64,000 nucleotides of DNA from JBGPHT01 sp041484525 (GTDB lineage Bacteria > Acidobacteriota > Terriglobia > Bryobacterales > Bryobacteraceae): contig JBGPHT010000015.1 in NCBI GenBank assembly GCA_041484525.1, positions 1 through 64,000 on the forward strand. The letters are read 5' to 3'. The notes under the pieces were generated by a model that saw only the letters and a list, made by a program, of their open reading frames with translations, did not search any database and was not told the DNA's origin. Shown one piece after another: positions 59,409-64,000 of this stretch (within the stretch, counting starts at the first letter, position 1; every line of letters starts with the position of its first letter). Made by a program: the position numbers and the translations under genes.

Positions 59409-60879
59409 TCCGTGAGGACATCTCCGGCATGGAGCCGTGTTGCCGGCGGGCGCTCTCGGAGGCGTCACCCGCGGCCTCGCGGCGCGCGATCACGATCAGG
59501 GAGAGCCCTCGCCACGGCATCGAGCCGTCCAGCCGCCGCCACAGCCACACCGTCTTGTCGAAGATCTTCAGCACCGGTTTGTTGATGTTGCGCGAACCGA
59601 ACAGCTTGCTGTAAATCCACCAGGGCGGCGTCCCGGCCTTGTTGAAACCGTATGCCTTCTCCACTCTGAAGCCGCGCGATTCGAGCAACTGCCTGGCATC
59701 CGCCACGCTGTAACGCCGCTTGTGCCCCAGGCTGCGGTCGAGCGTTCCGAACAGCGCCGGCCCTTGCGGCACCAGCACCATCAGTACGCCGTTCGGTTTG
59801 AGCGTATCGCGCAAAGATGCCACCACCTGACCCGGGTCGTCCAGGTACTCGAGGACGTTCAGGCACAGCACCGTGTCGAAGCTGTGGCCCAGGCCGGCCA
59901 CCTCCTCGGGTAGTTCGGGGTCGACGCGCTGCACCACCACATTCGGAGTCCGCAGGAAACGGTTGCGCAGCGCGTGCAGATGCAGCGGGTCCTTTTCCGC
60001 CGCCACATAAAGCACGCGGCGGCTCATCAGCCTGCCCGAAATATTCCCGATACCCGCGCCCACCTCAAGCACTTCGTCGCCTACGTGCGGCCGCAGTTGC
60101 CGAGCCAGCCAGCTCAAGTACTGCGGCGTCCCCGTCAGATTATTCAAGACGCCGCGGCCGTACGGCGCCGAGTACAGGTCGTCGATGATCCAGAACTTGA
60201 GAATCACGCCCAGCGCCTTCAATCCGTCCCGCCACCCGATCTTCTTGCCTTCCTCGTAAGTGCGGCCGTGATAGCTGATGGGCACTTCGTAAATGCGGAA
60301 ATTCCGCTTGGCGCTCTTCATCGTGATTTCCGGCTCGAACCCGAAACGGTCGCTTCGGATGGGAACGCTTTTCAGCAGATCCGTGCGGAACACCTTGTAG
60401 CAGGTCTCCATGTCCGTCAGTTTGAGGTTGCAGAACATGTTCGAAACCAGGGTGAGCCCCTTGTTGATCATGGAGTGCCAGAACGGCAGCACGCGCATCT
60501 GCTCGCCCGCCAGGTAGCGCGATCCGAACACCGCGTCGGCATGCCCCGCCAGCAGCGGCCGTAGCAGGATCGGATATTCCGAGGGATCGTACTCCAGGTC
60601 GGCGTCCTGAATCAGGGAGAAATCGCCCGTCGCCTTCTCGATCGCGGTGCGCACGGCCGCGCCCTTGCCCCGGTTCTGCGGATGGCGGTAAAGCCGGATC
60701 TGCGGAAATGCCGCCGCCAGCCGCTCGAGAATGGCGTACGTGCCGTCAGTCGAGCAGTCGTCCACGATCACCAGTTCCCGCTCCATGTTTTCGGGAACGG
60801 GGGCCGTCAATACGAGCGAGATACACCTCTCGACGACAGTGCGCTCGTTATAGACCGGCATCAGGATCGACAGCTTCAT
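59398..60879 (-). CDS. GT2 glycosyltransferase fused to a SAM methyltransferase
   Basis: A 493-residue two-domain protein from ATG 60879. Residues 1-240 are a GT2 domain of the dolichol-phosphate-mannose type: SILMPVYNERTVVERCISLV, LVIVDDCSTDGTY, IQDADLEYDPSEYPILLRPL and AVFGSRYLAGEQM, with YKVFRTDLL near 165. Residues about 255-440 are a class I methyltransferase: EVLEVGAGIGNISGRLMSRR, FDTVLCLNVLEYLDDPGQVV and LKPNGVLMVLVPQGPALFG. Such fusions are known but rare, and the two activities probably act on one lipid-linked intermediate. The gene overlaps the kinase start by 11 bases, so a shared heptose or lipid-linked sugar product is possible. First gene of its minus-strand run. Confidence 0.8.
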   Translation of the reverse strand: MKLSILMPVYNERTVVERCISLVLTAPVPENMERELVIVDDCSTDGTYAILERLAAAFPQIRLYRHPQNRGKGAAVRTAIEKATGDFSLIQDADLEYDPSEYPILLRPLLAGHADAVFGSRYLAGEQMRVLPFWHSMINKGLTLVSNMFCNLKLTDMETCYKVFRTDLLKSVPIRSDRFGFEPEITMKSAKRNFRIYEVPISYHGRTYEEGKKIGWRDGLKALGVILKFWIIDDLYSAPYGRGVLNNLTGTPQYLSWLARQLRPHVGDEVLEVGAGIGNISGRLMSRRVLYVAAEKDPLHLHALRNRFLRTPNVVVQRVDPELPEEVAGLGHSFDTVLCLNVLEYLDDPGQVVASLRDTLKPNGVLMVLVPQGPALFGTLDRSLGHKRRYSVADARQLLESRGFRVEKAYGFNKAGTPPWWIYSKLFGSRNINKPVLKIFDKTVWLWRRLDGSMPWRGLSLIVIARREAAGDASESARRQHGSMPEMSSRNAD

Positions 60880-60959
60880 GAAAGTATTTAGTCTAACAAA
60901 GCCGCCGGAACAGCCCCGAGCCCGCCGTGCCTTGCCTGCCCCGATTATGCTACAATTCA

Positions 60960-60974
60960 ACTAGTCAGACTAGT
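60960..60974. promoter_or_regulatory. repeated ACTAGT sites upstream of the Phd-type antitoxin
   Basis: ACTAGT occurs twice (60960-60965 and 60969-60974), separated by CAG. Each copy is itself a palindrome and together they form a 15-base dyad. They end six bases before the antitoxin ATG at 60981. TACAAT at about 60950-60955 could be a -10 element. The position fits autoregulation by the Phd/YefM-type protein. Confidence 0.5.
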
Positions 60975-60980
60975 GAGAAT

Positions 60981-61262
60981 ATGAGAAACGCCCAGCGATC
61001 GACAGAAAACGAATGGCAGCTACAGGAGGCTAAGGCCCGATTCAGCGAAGTCTTCACCCTCGCCCGCTCGCGCGGCCCCCAACGCGTCACGCGGCACGGC
61101 AAGGAGGCCGTCGTCATCCTTCCCGCCGAGGAGTTCGAGCGCCTGACAGATCGCAGCCGGCAGCCTGGCAGCCTGGTCGAGTTCTTCTCCGCCTCGCCCC
61201 TCTCCCGGTCCGGTATCCGGCTCGATCGTAAGCCCGATTTCGGGCGGAAGGTGTCCCTCTGA
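60981..61262 (+). CDS. Phd/YefM-family antitoxin
   Basis: A 93-residue protein from ATG 60981. The N-terminal WQLQEAKARFSEVFTLARSR with GPQRVTRHGKEAVVILPAEE is the Phd/YefM DNA-binding fold, and the C-terminal FFSASPLSRSGIRLDRKPDF is the toxin-wrapping tail. The start is chosen because the repeated ACTAGT operator lies directly upstream. The frame is open further upstream but without coding sense. It is followed by a PIN-domain toxin whose TTG start is one base after the stop, so translation is coupled. Confidence 0.85.
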   Translation: MRNAQRSTENEWQLQEAKARFSEVFTLARSRGPQRVTRHGKEAVVILPAEEFERLTDRSRQPGSLVEFFSASPLSRSGIRLDRKPDFGRKVSL

Positions 61263-61263
61263 G

Positions 61264-61701
61264 TTGACCGGCTTCCTCTTAGACACGAACGTCATTTCCG
61301 AACTGGTCAAGCCGCGGCCGGATGCGGGTGTCACCGGGTGGATCGAATCGGTCGAGGAAACCCTGTTGTATCTCAGCGTTCTAACCCTGGGAGAAATGCG
61401 GAAGGGCATCGCAGGTTTGCGCAGCGGCCGCCGGCGCGCCGACCTCGAAGCGTGGCTCGAGGGTTCGTTGCGCGCCCGATTCTCCGGGCGCACCCTCCCC
61501 GTGAATGATGCGGTGGCCGATCGCTGGGGCCAGATCATGGCTGTCGCCGATGCGCGCGGCGCACGTATGCCGGTAATCGACGGCCTGTTCGCCGCTACCG
61601 CACTGCATCACAACCTCACGCTCGTCACGCGCAACGTAGCCGATGTGGAAGCCAGCGGCGCGTCCGTCTTCAACCCGTGGACATCCACGCGCCGGCGCTA
61701 G
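61264..61701 (+). CDS. vapC: PIN-domain toxin (VapC/FitB-like ribonuclease)
   Basis: A 145-residue PIN-domain protein with TTG start at 61264. The acidic metal residues are in place: D7 in FLLDTNVISELVKP, E44 in LTLGEMRKGIA, D106 in MPVIDGLFAATAL, followed by VTRNVADVE. This matches VapC/FitB-type Mg-dependent RNases that cleave tRNA or rRNA. It is paired with the Phd-type antitoxin just upstream in the usual order. The module looks intact, unlike the AbrB/RelE-type pair at 40414-40803. Next gene is nadE, 191 bases downstream. That gap holds only a small hairpin at 61745-61759 (TGGGCC/GGCCCA). Confidence 0.85.
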   Translation: MTGFLLDTNVISELVKPRPDAGVTGWIESVEETLLYLSVLTLGEMRKGIAGLRSGRRRADLEAWLEGSLRARFSGRTLPVNDAVADRWGQIMAVADARGARMPVIDGLFAATALHHNLTLVTRNVADVEASGASVFNPWTSTRRR

Positions 61702-61892
61702 GCCGGGCGTCCCAGGTGCATGCCCGCGCCCACTAAGCAACGAATGGGCCCTCGGCCCACTAAAGGTGATGAAGACGCGATCGGCCGGTATCGTGGAGTC
61801 GATGACTTGTGGTGCGTCTTTAGCGGAGCGGCTGCTCGTTGCAACCGCACTACCAATTGCTGCCGCGCGCGGCTCTGTTAAATTGAAGACAG

Positions 61893-63527
61893 GTGCGCGT
61901 CTCCCTCCTCCAAATCAACCCGACCGCCGGTGACCTCAACGGCAACGCCGCACTTATCATCCGCGCCGCGCGTGTCGCCCAGTCCCAAGGCGCCGATCTC
62001 GCCTTCACGTCCGAGTTGGCCCTCATGGGATACCTGCCGCGCGACCTTCTGATGAGCCAGGGCTTCATTCGCCGTAGCTGCGAAATGCTGGCGCGCCTTG
62101 CAACCGAGCTCAAGGATGCGCCTCCGCTCCTGGTCGGAGTAGCTACGCCCAATCCCGCTGAAGTCGGCCGACCTCTCTTCAACAGCGCCGTCCTGCTCGA
62201 CCGCGGCCACGTCGGACAGGCATTCCACAAGACCCTGCTCCCCACCTATGACGTCTTCGATGAGGACCGTTACTTCGAGCCCGCGCCACCCCAGCCGCTT
62301 CTCGATCTGAACGGCTGCCGCCTCGGCATCAGCATCTGCGAAGACGTCTGGAACGATCGCGATTTCTGGAAGCGGCGCCGCTATCACCAGGACCCCATCC
62401 AGGGGTTGGTCGAATCCGGCGCCCAGGCGATCCTCAACCTTTCCGCCTCGCCCTTCAACGCCGGCAAGCAGCTTCTGCGCGAGCAGATGCTGGCGCACAT
62501 GGCCCGCAAGTACAGCGTGCCCGTCGTCATCGTCAACCAGGTGGGCGGCAACGACGACCTCATCTTCGATGGCCGCAGCGCCGCCTTCGATGCTTCCGGG
62601 CGCCTCTTCGCGCGCGCCAAAGGCTTCGACGAAGACGTCATCACGGTCGATCTCGCCACCTGCACCGGCTCTATCGCGCCCGACGATTTCGAGCCCGAAG
62701 CCGAGATCTGGCATGCCCTCGTGCTAGGCGTCCGCGACTACGCCCGCAAGACCGGTTTCCGCGACGTGCTGCTGGGACTATCCGGCGGCGTCGATTCCGC
62801 GCTGACCGCCGCCATCGCCGCCGATGCCCTGGGCCCGGAACACGTGCTCGGTGTGATGATGCCCTCCCGCTACTCGAGCCCTGGGAGCGTGGACGATTCC
62901 GTCGCGCTGGCGCGCAACCTCGGCGTCCGCACTCTGACGCTGCCCATCAGCGACATCATGTCGACCTATGATGCCGTCCTCGCCGATGCCTTTCGCGGAC
63001 TCGCGCCCGACGTCACCGAGGAGAACATACAGTCGCGCATCCGCGGCAACCTCCTGATGGCGCTTTCGAACAAGCACGGATCGCTGCTCCTCACCACCGG
63101 CAACAAGTCGGAGATGTCGGTCGGATATTGCACTCTCTACGGCGATATGAACGGCGGCCTGGCGGTGATTGCGGACCTGCCGAAGATGATGGTGTACCGC
63201 GTGTCGCGCTGGCGCAACTGCCGCCGGCCGGACATCCCGGAAGCCATCCTGACCAAGGCGCCGTCGGCCGAACTGCGGCCCGGCCAGACCGATCGGGACA
63301 GCCTCCCGCCTTACGAGCTGCTGGATCAGATTCTCGAGTTGCACGTCGAGCAGTGCCGGTCGGCCGAGGAAATTATCGCCCAGGGTTTCGACGAGCCGAC
63401 CGTGCGCCGCGTGCTGCGTCTGGTCCGCATGGCGGAGTTCAAACGCAAGCAGGCCGCGCCGGTTTTGAAGGTGACTTCGCGCGCGTTCGGCACCGGCTGG
63501 CGCATGCCCATCGTCCGCCAGGAATAA
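61893..63527 (+). CDS. nadE: glutamine-dependent NAD+ synthetase
   Basis: A 544-residue two-domain enzyme from GTG 61893. The N-terminal nitrilase-type glutaminase has the E-K-C triad in order: E41 (TSELALMGYL), K113 (HKTLLPTYDVFDEDRYF), C149 (GISICEDVW). The C-terminal synthetase has the PP-loop LLGLSGGVDSALTAAIA (294-310) and LLTTGNKSEMSVGYCTLYGD. It makes NAD from nicotinic acid adenine dinucleotide with ammonia from glutamine. Length and order are normal for bacterial NadE of this type. It is the only clear housekeeping gene in the right part of the window and marks the edge of the accessory stretch. Confidence 0.9.
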   Translation: MRVSLLQINPTAGDLNGNAALIIRAARVAQSQGADLAFTSELALMGYLPRDLLMSQGFIRRSCEMLARLATELKDAPPLLVGVATPNPAEVGRPLFNSAVLLDRGHVGQAFHKTLLPTYDVFDEDRYFEPAPPQPLLDLNGCRLGISICEDVWNDRDFWKRRRYHQDPIQGLVESGAQAILNLSASPFNAGKQLLREQMLAHMARKYSVPVVIVNQVGGNDDLIFDGRSAAFDASGRLFARAKGFDEDVITVDLATCTGSIAPDDFEPEAEIWHALVLGVRDYARKTGFRDVLLGLSGGVDSALTAAIAADALGPEHVLGVMMPSRYSSPGSVDDSVALARNLGVRTLTLPISDIMSTYDAVLADAFRGLAPDVTEENIQSRIRGNLLMALSNKHGSLLLTTGNKSEMSVGYCTLYGDMNGGLAVIADLPKMMVYRVSRWRNCRRPDIPEAILTKAPSAELRPGQTDRDSLPPYELLDQILELHVEQCRSAEEIIAQGFDEPTVRRVLRLVRMAEFKRKQAAPVLKVTSRAFGTGWRMPIVRQE

Positions 63528-63598
63528 GATTCGTCTGGTATTGCCCATTCCACCAACCCCGTGAGCCAAAACGTAATAATGCCGCCGGGCAATGCGGG

Positions 63599-63604
63599 TA
63601 TAAT
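63599..63604 (+). promoter_or_regulatory. probable -10 element of the sugar transferase gene
   Basis: A perfect TATAAT lies 38 bases before the ATG at 63642, in the 114-base gap after nadE. No good -35 hexamer is found 16-18 bases upstream, so the call rests on the -10 and the position. Confidence 0.35.
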
Positions 63605-63641
63605 GTGAAGCTGACGTCGCTTTTCCTCCGGTTCCTTTTGG

Positions 63642-64000
63642 ATGGTCCGTTTATTTCGAGTTTTTGTACCGATCGGCACACTCACCCTGCTGGTCTCCGA
63701 GATCCTGCTGGTGACCGCGGCCTTCGTGCTTGCGACGTATCTGGCGCTCGACGTCGACCCCACCGGTTACCTCCTGTATGACGGCGGCTTGGTCAACATC
63801 GTCCTGGTGCTTCTCAGCATCCTGATCGGTCTGCATTTTCACGATCTGTATACCGACATTTTCATCGAATCGCGCATCGTCCTGATGCAGCAGCTCTGTC
63901 TCGTCACCGGCGTCGCCTTCCTGATGCAGGGCCTGATCAGTTACATCAGTCCCGCCAATCGCATGCCGATCCGAGTCATGCTGGTGGGCAGCCTGATCGC
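63642..64000 (+). CDS. polyprenyl-phosphate glycosyl-1-phosphate transferase, N-terminal part (cut by window end)
   Basis: The open frame from ATG 63642 runs out of the window after 119 residues. The visible part is a membrane region: LTLLVSEILLVTAAFVLATY, YLLYDGGLVNIVLVLLSILI, then FHDLYTDIFIESRIVLMQQL and FLMQGLISYISPANRM. These match the N-terminal four-helix part of EpsB/WcaJ-type proteins, including the 'HDLYxxxxxxSRxxLxQQL' stretch of the exopolysaccharide group. Such enzymes put the first sugar-phosphate on undecaprenyl phosphate and so start chain synthesis. The catalytic domain lies outside the window. It probably opens another polysaccharide gene block. Confidence 0.7.
   Translation, partial: MVRLFRVFVPIGTLTLLVSEILLVTAAFVLATYLALDVDPTGYLLYDGGLVNIVLVLLSILIGLHFHDLYTDIFIESRIVLMQQLCLVTGVAFLMQGLISYISPANRMPIRVMLVGSLI

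Noticed and set aside
61745..61759. TGGGCC/GGCCCA hairpin after the PIN toxin as a terminator
   Set aside because: The stem is only six pairs and is followed by TAAAGG rather than a T-run; too weak to call.

Overview
This 64 kb window looks like a chromosomal piece of a high-GC soil acidobacterium, most likely of the Solibacter/Bryobacter group. That placement is inference. It rests on the 885-residue permease of the acidobacterial 'duplicated orphan permease' (ADOP) type at 37578-40235, on dense GC-rich coding with very short spacers, and on large secreted proteins of a style I associate with that group. No rRNA, tRNA or CRISPR array was found.

Layout. (1) 1-2916 is an AT-richer, decayed accessory patch. 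It holds the first codons of an IS701/IS4-type transposase running off the left edge, several tiny genes, at least two genes broken by frameshifts, and an FRG-domain gene that lacks its core. (2) 2917-36754 is a surface-glycan locus. It encodes a flippase-like membrane protein, two phosphoheptose isomerases, a UbiA prenyltransferase, many class I methyltransferases (one FkbM type), GT9, GT39 and GT4 glycosyltransferases, an outer-membrane barrel and a deacetylase-fold protein. It also has a tight minus-strand operon hddC-gmhA-gmhB-hddA-transaldolase that should make GDP-D-glycero-alpha-D-manno-heptose from central metabolism, two divergent asparagine-synthase-like amidotransferases with a radical SAM enzyme, and an O-antigen ligase/polymerase. 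A candidate restriction-modification pair (28347-30900) interrupts it. (3) 36764-40803 holds a GNAT-toxin/DUF1778 module with a palindromic operator, the ADOP permease, and a degenerate AbrB/RelE-type module that keeps its promoter and operator. (4) 40800-46170 adds a heparinase II/III-family protein, a two-domain oxidoreductase and a GT4. (5) 46157-56468 is a minus-strand group of three large exported proteins: two paralogues of about 1260 residues and an 886-residue protein with tail-fibre-like repeats. (6) 56571-64000 returns to glycan precursor genes (wecB, a YdcF-like protein, a heptose-7-phosphate kinase, a GT2-methyltransferase fusion), a Phd/PIN toxin-antitoxin pair, nadE, and the start of a polyprenyl-phosphate sugar transferase.

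Together the glycan genes describe synthesis, methylation, amidation, membrane transfer and ligation of a heptose-containing surface polysaccharide. The three large exported proteins lie between glycan genes and are the least understood part of the window. Two copies of a roughly 105-base palindromic element (22956-23064 and 32198-32302) sit at gene ends within the locus.
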